DNA of 40,571 nt from an uncultured Bacteroidota bacterium (GTDB taxonomy: Bacteria > Bacteroidota > Bacteroidia > Chitinophagales > Saprospiraceae): the NCBI GenBank assembly GCA_903933805.1, contig CAIZLM010000124.1, positions 1 through 40,571 of the forward strand, in the 5' to 3' direction. Below are positions 1 to 9,423 of this stretch, in pieces. The position numbers and the translations under genes are program-made. Below the pieces are notes generated by a model. The model was not told where the DNA came from. It saw nothing but the letters and a program-made list of their open reading frames with translations, and searched no databases. Position 1 is the first letter of the stretch, and every line of letters begins with the position of its first letter.

Positions 1-1218
1 AACAATGCTTCAAGCGGTGACAAGACCCAGTTTGCTGATAAGTCTATAAAAGCAGTAGTCACCGACCCACCGTATTACGATGCCATTGCCTACGCCGACC
101 TCTCTGATTTTTTTTATGTCTGGCTGAAAAGAACCTTGGGCGATGTTTACCCGCTCAATTTTGCTACACCACAAACACCTAAAACGGATGAGTGTACTGC
201 CCTCAAACACCACCATAATGGCAAAGCGGACAAAGCCAAAGCGCACTTCGAGCACAAACTGACCGAGATATTTGATGCCATTGAGCATCAGACTTCCGAC
301 ATTGTCAGCATTATGTTTGCCCACCAAAGCACCGAAGCATGGACCACACTTTGCAATTCCATTCTGGATGCACGAATGAATATCACGGGCAGTTGGCCTA
401 TGGATACAGAAATGGCGAATCGCAGTATTGGATTGGCGGGTGCAGCTCTGGAATCCTCCGTCACCGTCGCCGCCCGCCCTGCCCAGCGCCAAGGTTATGG
501 CGACTACAAAGAAGTCAAAAAAGCCATCGAAGTCCGGGTAGCTGAAGAAGTAGAACTGCTCTATGCCCTCGGCTTTCGGGGTGCGGACTTGCTCACGGCC
601 TGCTTCGGACAAGCGGTCAGCGAGTTTGGTCGCTATAAAAAAGTGGAAAAAGCCGATGGCAGCGAGGTTACCGTGGCGGAATTGCTCGAACTGAGTCGCG
701 AAGCTGCTTTCAACGCCCTGCTCAAAGGCTTTGACGGGGATGATTATACCAAGTTTTACATTGGTTGGCTTCAGCTTTATGGTTTTCTGGAAAGTGACTT
801 TGACGATGCTGCCAAGTTCAGTCGCGTGGGCCTGAGTGTGAATGTGCAGGAGCTTTTCAATGCGCACCTGCTGCTCAAAAACGGCAACAAACAAACGCTG
901 GGCAATTATGCCGAGCGCCTGGCGGCCTTTCCGCGCCTCGGCGAATCGGCGGATAGTCCGCTCATTGACAAGGTACATCGCGCGCTGTCGCTTTATGGCG
1001 GTACCAAGCGGGCTGTCTTGTTGCAATACATCGCTCGGATGGCTGGAGAATCCGGCAGTTCATTTTGGCGGGTACTTTCGGCGCTTTGCGAGGTATTGCC
1101 TGCTGGCAGCGAGGATCAGAAACAAGCTTTGGGCCTGCTAACGAACAAAGAAAGTTTGATCCGGGAAAGTAAGAACGCTGTTGCTTTGCCCGGTGTGCAG
1201 CCTAGTCTTTTTGAGTAA
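1..1218 (+). CDS. DUF1156-type adenine-specific DNA methylase, C-terminal part (5' end outside window)
   Basis: The reading frame is open from base 1, so the N-terminus lies upstream; 405 residues are visible. Residues 21-26 read TDPPYY, the DPPY motif IV of amino-methyltransferases, followed by an aromatic-rich stretch (DLSDFFYVWLKR). Later come AWTTLCNSILDA and a GSWPMDTE block, which fit the C-terminal half of DUF1156 methylases as I know the family. It would transfer a methyl group from SAM to adenine in DNA. Motif I and the DUF1156 region are not in the window. The next gene starts 85 bp downstream on the same strand and encodes a DUF499 ATPase; such pairs are known from phage-defence neighbourhoods. 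Assignment to N6-adenine rather than N4-cytosine modification is by family only. Confidence 0.85.
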   Translation, partial: NNASSGDKTQFADKSIKAVVTDPPYYDAIAYADLSDFFYVWLKRTLGDVYPLNFATPQTPKTDECTALKHHHNGKADKAKAHFEHKLTEIFDAIEHQTSDIVSIMFAHQSTEAWTTLCNSILDARMNITGSWPMDTEMANRSIGLAGAALESSVTVAARPAQRQGYGDYKEVKKAIEVRVAEEVELLYALGFRGADLLTACFGQAVSEFGRYKKVEKADGSEVTVAELLELSREAAFNALLKGFDGDDYTKFYIGWLQLYGFLESDFDDAAKFSRVGLSVNVQELFNAHLLLKNGNKQTLGNYAERLAAFPRLGESADSPLIDKVHRALSLYGGTKRAVLLQYIARMAGESGSSFWRVLSALCEVLPAGSEDQKQALGLLTNKESLIRESKNAVALPGVQPSLFE

Positions 1219-1229
1219 TTGTGCTGACC

Positions 1230-1250
1230 GCGTGCCACCAAATCAGTTGC
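1230..1250 (+). repeat. Decayed right end of the dispersed palindromic element
   Basis: Twenty-one bases, GCGTGCCACC-A-AATCAGTTGC, match the right terminus of the copy at 31744-31823 at 20 of 21 positions. No left half is visible, so this is a truncated relic in the gap between the methylase and DUF499 genes. It is the only trace of the element in the first 9.8 kb. Confidence 0.65.
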
Positions 1251-1257
1251 GATCATT

Positions 1258-1275
1258 CGACGGCTAAAGCCGTCG
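1258..1275. repeat. Short perfect palindrome, REP-like hairpin
   Basis: CGACGGC-TAAA-GCCGTCG forms a perfect stem of at least 7 bp directly after the decayed element end and 28 bp before the DUF499 start codon. There is no T-run after it, so a terminator is unlikely, and the flanking genes are probably co-transcribed. It could be a REP-type palindrome or an mRNA processing/stability hairpin inside the operon. Confidence 0.5.
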
Positions 1276-1303
1276 ATACCTACTCCTAAAACACCTCAAA
1301 ATT

Positions 1304-4300
1304 ATGAGCACGAATAGCCAACAACACGACAACCTCTACAAAGCCTTTTCCCTGTTTATCGAGGCCATGCGGCCCTATGTCGTGAGCGTTCTGATGAAGG
1401 AAGCCGGGGATAAGTGGTCGGAATGGCTTGTAGAAGCCATCTCTCCAGACCAGAAAGGATTCTGGAATGAGGGCTTGCGTGCAGGCTCCTCGCCTGTCTC
1501 CTTGATTGATTATCAACATTTAATGGGGTTTTCGCTGAAATACAAAGACCTGCTGCGCAAGGATTTTGGCCCTGCCTCCAACAGTTTGCCGACCCAGTTC
1601 AAGACCATCTTGGATGTGCGGAACAAAGTGGCCCACTTCAAGCCTGTGACACCCGATGAAGTGGCCGACGCGATGATTCAAATGAAAAAGATCGCGCGGA
1701 CCCTGGGCATGGATGAGTTGGAAACCGAACTTTCGAATTTGCATGAAAACAAACCCGCAGTCCCGAAGGCTGTGGTGACCCCTCCGGTCAGTGGCACCGT
1801 ACCGCCCTGGTTTCGGGTCGTGCAGCCCCACTTTGATATCCGCCAAGGACTCCTGGATGAGTCCGTCTTTGCAGCCAACCTTGCGGAAGTGGCCCTGGGC
1901 AATGGGCGCGAGATTTATAAGGATGCGGCTACTTTTTTCTCCAAGACTTTCTTCACAGCAGGCCTGAAAACGGTTGCGAAAACCGTCATCAAAGGATTAA
2001 ATGGCAAGGAAGACGCGGAAAACCGCGTCATTTCATTGCAAACCGGCTTTGGCGGCGGCAAAACGCACACGCTGATCTCGCTGTTCCACCTGGCCAAATG
2101 GGGTCGTCAAGCCATGCAGTCGGAGTCCGCGAAAAGCCTGATCGCGCATACGGGTGCACCAGAATTTGATACAGCCAACATAGCCGTATTCACCAATACC
2201 ACCAACGATCCTGCCAACGGACGCACCACCCCCGATGGCATCCATATCCAAACACTTTGGGGCGAACTTGCGTATCAATTGGGCGGTGTAGCTGCCTACG
2301 ACATTGTCCGTAAAAACGATGAAGGCTTGATCGCGCCAGGTGGTATTTTTCGTAAAGTGCTGGAAAGCTGCCAGCCAGCGCTTATTCTGCTGGATGAATT
2401 GGCGGATTATTGTGTCAAAGCCTCTGCCCGCAAAGCAGGAAACAGCAGCTTAGCGGACCAGACCATTAGTTTCATGCAGGAACTAACGCAAGCCGTGAGT
2501 GAGGTGAATCAATGTGTAGTGGTCATCACCTTACCTGCGAGTGTGCAGGAAGTTGGCAACACCCCTGAAGCGCAATCCGTGCTCAATCAACTCCAAAAGC
2601 GGGTAAGTCGCGTCGGTGCGGATACCCAACCCGTGGCAGATGAAGAGATTTACGAGGTGATCCGTTGTCGCCTATTTGAAGGTGTAGGCGATGCTGGGGT
2701 CATAGAAGCCTGCGCGACTAGGTACATGGAATGGTATCAGAACCACAAGACCGAACTGCCTGGCAACGTTACCAAAGCGGAATACAAACAGAAGATAGTC
2801 AAGGCTTATCCATTCCACCCAGAATTGATTGACGTGTTCCGGGTACGCTGGGCCAGTCACCACGATTTTCAGCGCACCAGAGGGGCGTTGCGATTGCTGG
2901 CGGCCATCGTCAGCGATCTGTGGAAACGACAACAATCGCTCCCAGGGTCGAACCTGCTCATACACAGTGGTGAGGTCAACTTTGCCAATCTGGATGCGCT
3001 TTCCGGCCAGTTGAAACGCCTCTACGGAAACGGATACGATGCCGTCATCACGGCAGATGTGGCGGGATCTTCTTCCAATGCGTTCAAAATAGATGGCAAT
3101 AACCCGGAATACAAACAGCTTGGTTTAACGCAATCCATTGCAGCAGTTATCCTGATGAATTCATTTGGTAGCGATGGTGCGAACAAAGGCATCTCGGTGT
3201 CGGAATTGAAGCTCCAACTTTTGGAGCCAGATGGTTTCAACCACAACAGTGTGAATGGTGCCTTGGACAAATTAGAGGCGGAAGCCTATTACCTGTATTA
3301 TGCCCAAACAGGCGGCCAGGGCAAGCGTTATTGGTTTCACACCAAACCCAACATCAACATTCTCATCAATCAGGCCAAGGCAGACATCAAGCCAGTGGAC
3401 ATCGAGGCGGATATCCTGAAGCGCTTGCAGGAGCGTGCCCGCAATGTTGGTCAGTTTAATGTCTTGGTTAATCCATCGGAAGACATCCCCGAACAGCAAA
3501 AGCCGACGCTGGTTGTTCTGCATCCGCGTTATCAAGCCAATGCTGAAAAAGTAAATGGCGAAACAAGGCCTGTTATCGAGCGACTGGCGACAAAAAAAGG
3601 GAACAGCGAGCGTATTTATCGAAACACCATGTTATTTCTGGTCTGTTCAGAAATGGGCTATAACCGATTGGAATCTTTGACGCGGGAGTATCTGGCTTGC
3701 CAGAAAATCAGTCTGGAATACAGTTCGCAATTAGAACCCGAGCAAAAGCAAGAGATCAAAAAACGAATTGACGATGCTGCCAAACAGGCTGAGACGGCGT
3801 TGGCGGCGGCCTATTCCATCGTCTTGAAGCATTCAGTAAAGAACGGCATTCGCGTGTTGCCACTCCGGCAATTCAGGGATAGTCTGGATGCTCAAATCAG
3901 CACCAACATCATAGCGGCACTCAAAGAGGAGGAGTGGTTGTTGGAATCCGTAGGGCTAAACACCTTGCGCAACAACAACTTGTTGCCTACGTCCACGCAT
4001 TCACTCAGGGTAAAAGACGTGTACGAAGCCTTTCTGCGCTTTGATGACAAACCCATGATCACGCACCAGGATGCGGTATCCAATAGTCTGTTGCGCTATT
4101 GTCAGAATGGGGAATTTTGCATAGCATCGGGAAACGGAACCAGTTTTACCCGGTATTACTTGGGCGAGTCAGTTCCATTTTTTAATGTGGCGGATGAAAT
4201 ATATTGGTTGGTAGACAAAAGTTTGAAACCTGCGCCAGTACCGGTGGAGCCACCCATATCACCGGGTGGGAGATATGACCCAATCGCTACTACCGTTCCA

Positions 4301-4561
4301 ACAGGCCCGAAAGAACCTGCTACCATAGAAGGTGGTCCGCGCGCCCTTCGTTCCATTCAGGTTTCCGGGAAAGTTCCTTTGGAGCATTATACCCAGTTGT
4401 TCAGCAGTTTCATTATGCCACTGGCACAGAACAATATAGAGATCGAAATACGGATCAAAGGAAAAACGAATGCCGGAAAACCGATTACCGATAATAGTCC
4501 TGAATATAAGGTGGTGAAGGAAGCGGCAAAGCAGTTGGGTTTGGATTTTGAGGAGGAGTGA
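1304..4561 (+). CDS. DUF499 AAA+ ATPase with N-terminal Swt1/HEPN-like domain (defence-associated)
   Basis: 1085 residues starting at ATG 1304. Residues 10-140 form a helical N-terminal domain with RNKVAH at 106-111, an R-x4-H motif of HEPN type, resembling the Swt1-type HEPN domain. The P-loop is GFGGGKTH at 248-255 and Walker B is ALILLDELADY at about 359-369. A long helical middle follows, then a proline-rich linker near residue 960-1000 and a small C-terminal domain. DUF499 is the ATPase family that includes PglY/BrxC of BREX systems, so the likely role is NTP-driven control of the partner methylase and/or restriction of foreign DNA. It lies 85 bp after the methylase gene and 44 bp before the helicase gene. 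Whether the HEPN motif is catalytic is not known from sequence alone. Confidence 0.88.
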   Translation: MSTNSQQHDNLYKAFSLFIEAMRPYVVSVLMKEAGDKWSEWLVEAISPDQKGFWNEGLRAGSSPVSLIDYQHLMGFSLKYKDLLRKDFGPASNSLPTQFKTILDVRNKVAHFKPVTPDEVADAMIQMKKIARTLGMDELETELSNLHENKPAVPKAVVTPPVSGTVPPWFRVVQPHFDIRQGLLDESVFAANLAEVALGNGREIYKDAATFFSKTFFTAGLKTVAKTVIKGLNGKEDAENRVISLQTGFGGGKTHTLISLFHLAKWGRQAMQSESAKSLIAHTGAPEFDTANIAVFTNTTNDPANGRTTPDGIHIQTLWGELAYQLGGVAAYDIVRKNDEGLIAPGGIFRKVLESCQPALILLDELADYCVKASARKAGNSSLADQTISFMQELTQAVSEVNQCVVVITLPASVQEVGNTPEAQSVLNQLQKRVSRVGADTQPVADEEIYEVIRCRLFEGVGDAGVIEACATRYMEWYQNHKTELPGNVTKAEYKQKIVKAYPFHPELIDVFRVRWASHHDFQRTRGALRLLAAIVSDLWKRQQSLPGSNLLIHSGEVNFANLDALSGQLKRLYGNGYDAVITADVAGSSSNAFKIDGNNPEYKQLGLTQSIAAVILMNSFGSDGANKGISVSELKLQLLEPDGFNHNSVNGALDKLEAEAYYLYYAQTGGQGKRYWFHTKPNINILINQAKADIKPVDIEADILKRLQERARNVGQFNVLVNPSEDIPEQQKPTLVVLHPRYQANAEKVNGETRPVIERLATKKGNSERIYRNTMLFLVCSEMGYNRLESLTREYLACQKISLEYSSQLEPEQKQEIKKRIDDAAKQAETALAAAYSIVLKHSVKNGIRVLPLRQFRDSLDAQISTNIIAALKEEEWLLESVGLNTLRNNNLLPTSTHSLRVKDVYEAFLRFDDKPMITHQDAVSNSLLRYCQNGEFCIASGNGTSFTRYYLGESVPFFNVADEIYWLVDKSLKPAPVPVEPPISPGGRYDPIATTVPTGPKEPATIEGGPRALRSIQVSGKVPLEHYTQLFSSFIMPLAQNNIEIEIRIKGKTNAGKPITDNSPEYKVVKEAAKQLGLDFEEE

Positions 4562-4605
4562 GGGGAATATTTTGCAATTAGCTTCCAATAAACGCTTTGC
4601 TCAAG

Positions 4606-7600
4606 ATGAAAATAGCCTACTTCGATACCGAAATTGATCCAACAAGTCATAAAGTGCTTGACATCGGCTGCATCGTAGACGATGGTAGGAATTTCCATGG
4701 TTCTTCGATGGTTGGGTTTACTGAAATACTAAAGGGGGCGACGTTTATTTGTGGCCATAATATAATCCATCATGATTTAAAATACGTCCAAGAATCCGTA
4801 TCAACAGCAGGGATTCCACTTTCCAATGCCATTGATACCTTGTACTGGTCGCCGCTTCTATTTCCTGATCGACCATATCATGCCCTGCTGAAAGACGATA
4901 AACTCCAAACAGAAGAGATCAATAATCCGCTCAATGATGCCATCAAAGCTCGAGACCTATTCCATGACGAAGTGACGAGTTTTCACCGCCTTCAACAGGA
5001 TCTACAGCAAATATATTGGCTCCTTTTGCGCGATCAGCTGGAGTTTGCTGCCTTCTTCAGGTATCTAAACTATCAGGTTATAGAATCGAATCCTGAGTTT
5101 ATCATCCGACAATTTTTCCAAGCCAATATTTGCCAGCATGCTGATCTGCAAGGGATCATCCGGAGTCATCCGATCGAATTGGCTTACGCATTGGCTTTAA
5201 TAAATTGCCAAAACCGGCATTCCATCACGCCGCCTTGGGTATTGAAAAACTACCGTGGGGTGGAAAGGATCCTGGTTCAACTCTGCGGGAAGCCATGCCT
5301 GAAAGGCTGTTCCTATTGCAATCAATGGCTGGATGCTAGGGTAGGGTTGAAACGGTTTTTCAATTTTGACGATTATCGATTATATGCAGGGCTCCCTTTG
5401 CAAGAGCAGGCCGTCAATGCAGCCATTCAGCAGCGATCCTTATTGGCGGTATTCCCAACGGGCGGAGGGAAATCCATCACCTTCCAGGTTCCAGCCTTAA
5501 TGAGCGGAGCGCGTGTTAAAGGGTTGACCGTGGTCATTTCACCTTTGCAATCCCTGATGAAGGATCAGGTGGATAATCTGGAAAAAGCTGGCATCACCGA
5601 GTCAGTTACCATTAACGGGTTGCTAGATCCCATTGAACGCAGCAAGTCCTTTGAGCGGGTAGAAGATGGCCGGGCCTCCCTGCTCTACATCTCGCCTGAA
5701 TCCTTGCGGTCAAAGACCATAGAACGACTTCTTCTGGGCAGGAATGTTGTTCGTTTTGTGATTGACGAAGCACACTGTTTTTCCTCTTGGGGGCAGGATT
5801 TTAGGGTAGATTATCTTTATATCGCAGATTTTATAAAAAACCTGCAGGAAAAGAAGAACCTCGAAGACCCGATTCCGGTGTCCTGTTTTACGGCGACGGC
5901 GAAGCAGAAAGTGATCGCTGACATTTGCGCCTATTTTCGAGACAAATTGGGCCTTGAACTGGAAGTATTTAGTTCAAGTGCAGCCAGAACCAATCTGCAT
6001 TATAAAGTCTTTGAAAAAGGGGATGAAGAAGCGAAGTACAACACTGTCCGGGATTTGGTTGAAGAAAAAAAATGTCCGACCATCATTTATGTTTCGCGCA
6101 CCCTAAAAGCCTATAAATTGGCTGAGAGGTTAACCAAGGACGGGTTCAATGCCAAACCTTATCATGGCAAAATGGAGGCGAAAGAAAAAACGGAAAATCA
6201 AAATGCTTTTCTGGATGGCCAGGTTCAGATCATGATTGCTACTTCAGCCTTTGGGATGGGCGTCGACAAAAAAGATGTGGGAATGGTCATTCATTTTGAA
6301 ATATCTGATTCCCTGGAAAACTATGTGCAAGAAGCTGGGCGAGCGGGTCGGGACGAGAAAATAGAAGCGGAATGTTTTGTGCTTTTCAACGAAGAGGATT
6401 TGAGTAAGCACTTCATTTTACTGAATCAGACCAAATTAAACATTAAAGAGATCAATGGGGTTTGGAAAGCCATCAAATTTATAACCAAGAACCGCAATAA
6501 GGTGTCCAATTCACCCCTTGAAATTGCACGTCAAGCAGGTTGGGATGATAATATTGATGCGATCGAAACAAGGGTAACCACAGCAATTTCGGCACTGGAG
6601 GAGTCAGGCTACCTGAAACGCGGGCAGAATATGCCGCGTGTTTTAGCCAACAGCATACAGTCAAAAACCGCCATGGAAGCCATTGAGAAAATAATGGCCT
6701 CCACAAAATTTGAGAACGACCGGCAAAAAATGAACGCTGCGCGGATCATCCGAAAATTGTTTTCCAGTAAAAACATAAAAGAGGCCACAGGAGAAGAAGC
6801 CGAGACACGCATCGACTACATCAGCGACCATCTTGGCGTTGTCAAGGAGGACGTGATCCGCATTATAAATTTGCTCAGAGAGGAGAAAATTTTAGGAGAC
6901 AATAAAGACCTCACCGCATTTATCAAAAAGGGAGAATCGAAAAACAAATCCCTTACTATCCTTCAACTTTTCAGCACCCTTGAACGATTCCTGCTTCCTA
7001 AATTGGAATTAACTGAAAAACAGTTCCATTATAAAGAGCTGAACGAACTCGCTGAAAGGGAAGGTTTTCAGGACGTTTCCCCCAAACGACTTAAAACCAT
7101 CCTGAACTTTTGGGCCATCAAAAACTGGATTAAACAGCAACATCACGATTTTTCAAATAATCTAGTAACGGTAATTGCGTGCCATCCCAAACATATTTTG
7201 TCTCAAAAGTTAGATAAACGGCTTGAGTTGGCACAATTCATAGTTGAGTTTCTTTATGAAAAAAGCAAATCAGGAGCTGAAGGGGCAGAAATTGAAGAAG
7301 TATTGATCGGGTTTTCTATCCACGAATTGAAAGAGGGATTTGAAAAACAAATGAGTCTCTTTCAGGTAAAGTGCACTATAGAGGAAATTGAAGACGCGCT
7401 CTTTTACCTTTCACGCATTGCAGCTATAAAGATAGAAGGCGGGTTCATGGTGGTGTATAACCGTATTTCTATCGAACGACTGGAGCAGAACAACAAAGTG
7501 CAGTATAAAGCGGAAGATTACCAAAAACTCAATCAGTTTTACGAAAACAAGGTGCAGCAGATCCATATTGTAGGAGAATATGCGAAGAAGATGGTAGAGG

Positions 7601-9423
7601 ATTATGTGGGCGCTTTGCTATTTGTGCATGATTATTTCCAATTGAACTATAACTCCTTTTTGGGTAAGTATTTTCCTGGAAGCCGGCAATCAGAGATCAA
7701 AAGAAACTTGACGCCAGCTAAGTATAGGCAATTGTTTGACACACTTTCAGAAACTCAACGTCGCATTATTGACGACAAAACGAATCAGTTTATAGTGGTA
7801 GCCGCTGGCCCGGGCAGTGGAAAAACCAAGGTTTTAGTGCATAAATTAGCCTCTTTACTCCTGATGGAAGATGTAAAGCATGAGCAATTGCTTATGCTCA
7901 CTTTTTCGAGGGCAGCAGCCACCGAATTTAAAAAGCGGCTCATTGAACTCATTGGGAATGCGGCTCATTATCTGGACATCAAGACTTTTCATTCCTATTG
8001 CTTTGACCTATTGGGCAAAGTAGGAAGTCTCGAAAAATCAGATAAAATTTTGAAAGCGACCATTGAGAAGATCAAAAACGATGAAGTGGAAATCAGCCAA
8101 ATCACCAAAGCAGTGTTGGTCATTGACGAGGCACAGGACATGGACGCAGATGAAGCAGCTTTGATCCATGTATTACTGGAAAAAAATCCAGAAATGCGCG
8201 TGATCGCAGTGGGTGACGATGATCAAAACATTTATGGCTTTCGAGGTGCAGATTCCAGATACTTTCAAGCGTTCATCACCGACAGAAACGCGGTGAAATA
8301 TGAGCTTGTTACAAATTACCGGAGCAAAAGCAATCTTGTGGCTTTCGCCAACGACTTTGTCAGAACAATCCCCAAGCGGCTGAAGGAAACGCCCATCTTA
8401 CCCAAACAGGAAGATTTTGGGGTTATTAGGTTATTCCGATATCGAAGTAAGCATCTGATTTCTGCAGTGGTAAGTGACTTAATGGAGACTGATTTATCCG
8501 GCACAACCTGTGTTTTGACCAAAACAAATGACGAAGCAGTCCAGATTAGTGGTTTGTTACATAGGAACAATATCCCTGTACGCCTCATTCAAAGCAGTGA
8601 TGAAATCCATCTTTCCAATCTGGTGGAAATCCGTTTTTTTCTGGGGGAACTAAACCTGGTGGAAGAAGTCTCAATTATTCACGATGAGGTATGGGGCAAA
8701 GCCAAAAAGGAATTGATCTCGAAGTTTCAAACCAGCTCAATGCTCGAAATGGTGTTGGGCCTGATCAAGGAATTTGAATCCATCCATACAAAGAGAAAAT
8801 ATAAAACTGATTTCCAAGAGTTTGTCCGGGAATCAAAAATGGAAGATTTTCTTAAAGCAAGCGGTGAAACTATTTTTGTCTCTACCATCCATAAGGCCAA
8901 AGGGAAGGAGTTCGATAATGTTTTCTTACTGCTGGAGGATTTCAATTCAAATTCTGATGAAGCAAAGCGGCAACTATATGTAGCACTGACACGCGCCAAA
9001 AAGCACATCTCCATACATACCAATATGTCTTGTTTTGACAGACCTTCCGAGGTCAGGATAAATAGAATTGAGGTTGAAGCATCCCAATCACCGCCTTCTC
9101 AAATAGCAAAACTCTGTGGATACAAAGAAGTAAATTTGGGCTATTTCCCTTATGTCTACCATCGTATTGAAAACTTAAAGAGCGGAGACAAACTGATCAT
9201 TAATGGTGAAGGGTTGGCTGATATTAGAAACCAACTGATCTTGAAATTCTCAAAAAACTTCTCGCTTGAAATGGATAGGTATAAAAAACTTGGATACGTT
9301 CCTGTGGAAGCGAAGGTGCATTTTGTGGCTTTTTGGAAAAATGTTGAGACTGGGATTGAAACGAAAATTGTACTGCCAGAAATAGTTTTAGAACGGAAAA
9401 AGGATGATTCTGTTCAATTTTAA
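4606..9423 (+). CDS. Exonuclease - Cys4 - RecQ helicase - UvrD/Rep helicase fusion
   Basis: 1605 residues. ATG 4606 is preferred over TTG 4597, which would add three residues. Domains: DEDD-type 3'-5' exonuclease (YFDTE at 6-9; GHN...HHD to residue 57; NDA...RD near 110-117); a four-cysteine cluster C227-x3-C231-x3-C235-x2-C238; RecQ-like SF2 helicase (FPTGGGKS about 283-290, IDEAHCFSSWGQDFR about 386-400, TATAKQK, GMGVDKKD, QEAGRAGRDE about 575-585); a helical linker of about 450 residues; then a UvrD/Rep SF1 helicase (AAGPGSGKT about 1066-1074, VIDEAQD about 1172-1178, GDDDQNIYGFRG about 1203-1214, HKAKGKEFD and VALTRAKKH). All motifs needed for two active motors are visible. It follows the DUF499 stop by 44 bp and is probably in the same operon. 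It likely unwinds and degrades DNA; a defence role is inferred from the neighbours. Base composition is more AT-rich than the two genes before it. Confidence 0.9.
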   Translation: MKIAYFDTEIDPTSHKVLDIGCIVDDGRNFHGSSMVGFTEILKGATFICGHNIIHHDLKYVQESVSTAGIPLSNAIDTLYWSPLLFPDRPYHALLKDDKLQTEEINNPLNDAIKARDLFHDEVTSFHRLQQDLQQIYWLLLRDQLEFAAFFRYLNYQVIESNPEFIIRQFFQANICQHADLQGIIRSHPIELAYALALINCQNRHSITPPWVLKNYRGVERILVQLCGKPCLKGCSYCNQWLDARVGLKRFFNFDDYRLYAGLPLQEQAVNAAIQQRSLLAVFPTGGGKSITFQVPALMSGARVKGLTVVISPLQSLMKDQVDNLEKAGITESVTINGLLDPIERSKSFERVEDGRASLLYISPESLRSKTIERLLLGRNVVRFVIDEAHCFSSWGQDFRVDYLYIADFIKNLQEKKNLEDPIPVSCFTATAKQKVIADICAYFRDKLGLELEVFSSSAARTNLHYKVFEKGDEEAKYNTVRDLVEEKKCPTIIYVSRTLKAYKLAERLTKDGFNAKPYHGKMEAKEKTENQNAFLDGQVQIMIATSAFGMGVDKKDVGMVIHFEISDSLENYVQEAGRAGRDEKIEAECFVLFNEEDLSKHFILLNQTKLNIKEINGVWKAIKFITKNRNKVSNSPLEIARQAGWDDNIDAIETRVTTAISALEESGYLKRGQNMPRVLANSIQSKTAMEAIEKIMASTKFENDRQKMNAARIIRKLFSSKNIKEATGEEAETRIDYISDHLGVVKEDVIRIINLLREEKILGDNKDLTAFIKKGESKNKSLTILQLFSTLERFLLPKLELTEKQFHYKELNELAEREGFQDVSPKRLKTILNFWAIKNWIKQQHHDFSNNLVTVIACHPKHILSQKLDKRLELAQFIVEFLYEKSKSGAEGAEIEEVLIGFSIHELKEGFEKQMSLFQVKCTIEEIEDALFYLSRIAAIKIEGGFMVVYNRISIERLEQNNKVQYKAEDYQKLNQFYENKVQQIHIVGEYAKKMVEDYVGALLFVHDYFQLNYNSFLGKYFPGSRQSEIKRNLTPAKYRQLFDTLSETQRRIIDDKTNQFIVVAAGPGSGKTKVLVHKLASLLLMEDVKHEQLLMLTFSRAAATEFKKRLIELIGNAAHYLDIKTFHSYCFDLLGKVGSLEKSDKILKATIEKIKNDEVEISQITKAVLVIDEAQDMDADEAALIHVLLEKNPEMRVIAVGDDDQNIYGFRGADSRYFQAFITDRNAVKYELVTNYRSKSNLVAFANDFVRTIPKRLKETPILPKQEDFGVIRLFRYRSKHLISAVVSDLMETDLSGTTCVLTKTNDEAVQISGLLHRNNIPVRLIQSSDEIHLSNLVEIRFFLGELNLVEEVSIIHDEVWGKAKKELISKFQTSSMLEMVLGLIKEFESIHTKRKYKTDFQEFVRESKMEDFLKASGETIFVSTIHKAKGKEFDNVFLLLEDFNSNSDEAKRQLYVALTRAKKHISIHTNMSCFDRPSEVRINRIEVEASQSPPSQIAKLCGYKEVNLGYFPYVYHRIENLKSGDKLIINGEGLADIRNQLILKFSKNFSLEMDRYKKLGYVPVEAKVHFVAFWKNVETGIETKIVLPEIVLERKKDDSVQF

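Noticed and set aside
10-1026. 338-codon open frame on the minus strand
   Set aside because: Antisense to the methylase gene, which has clear family motifs; the minus frame has none.
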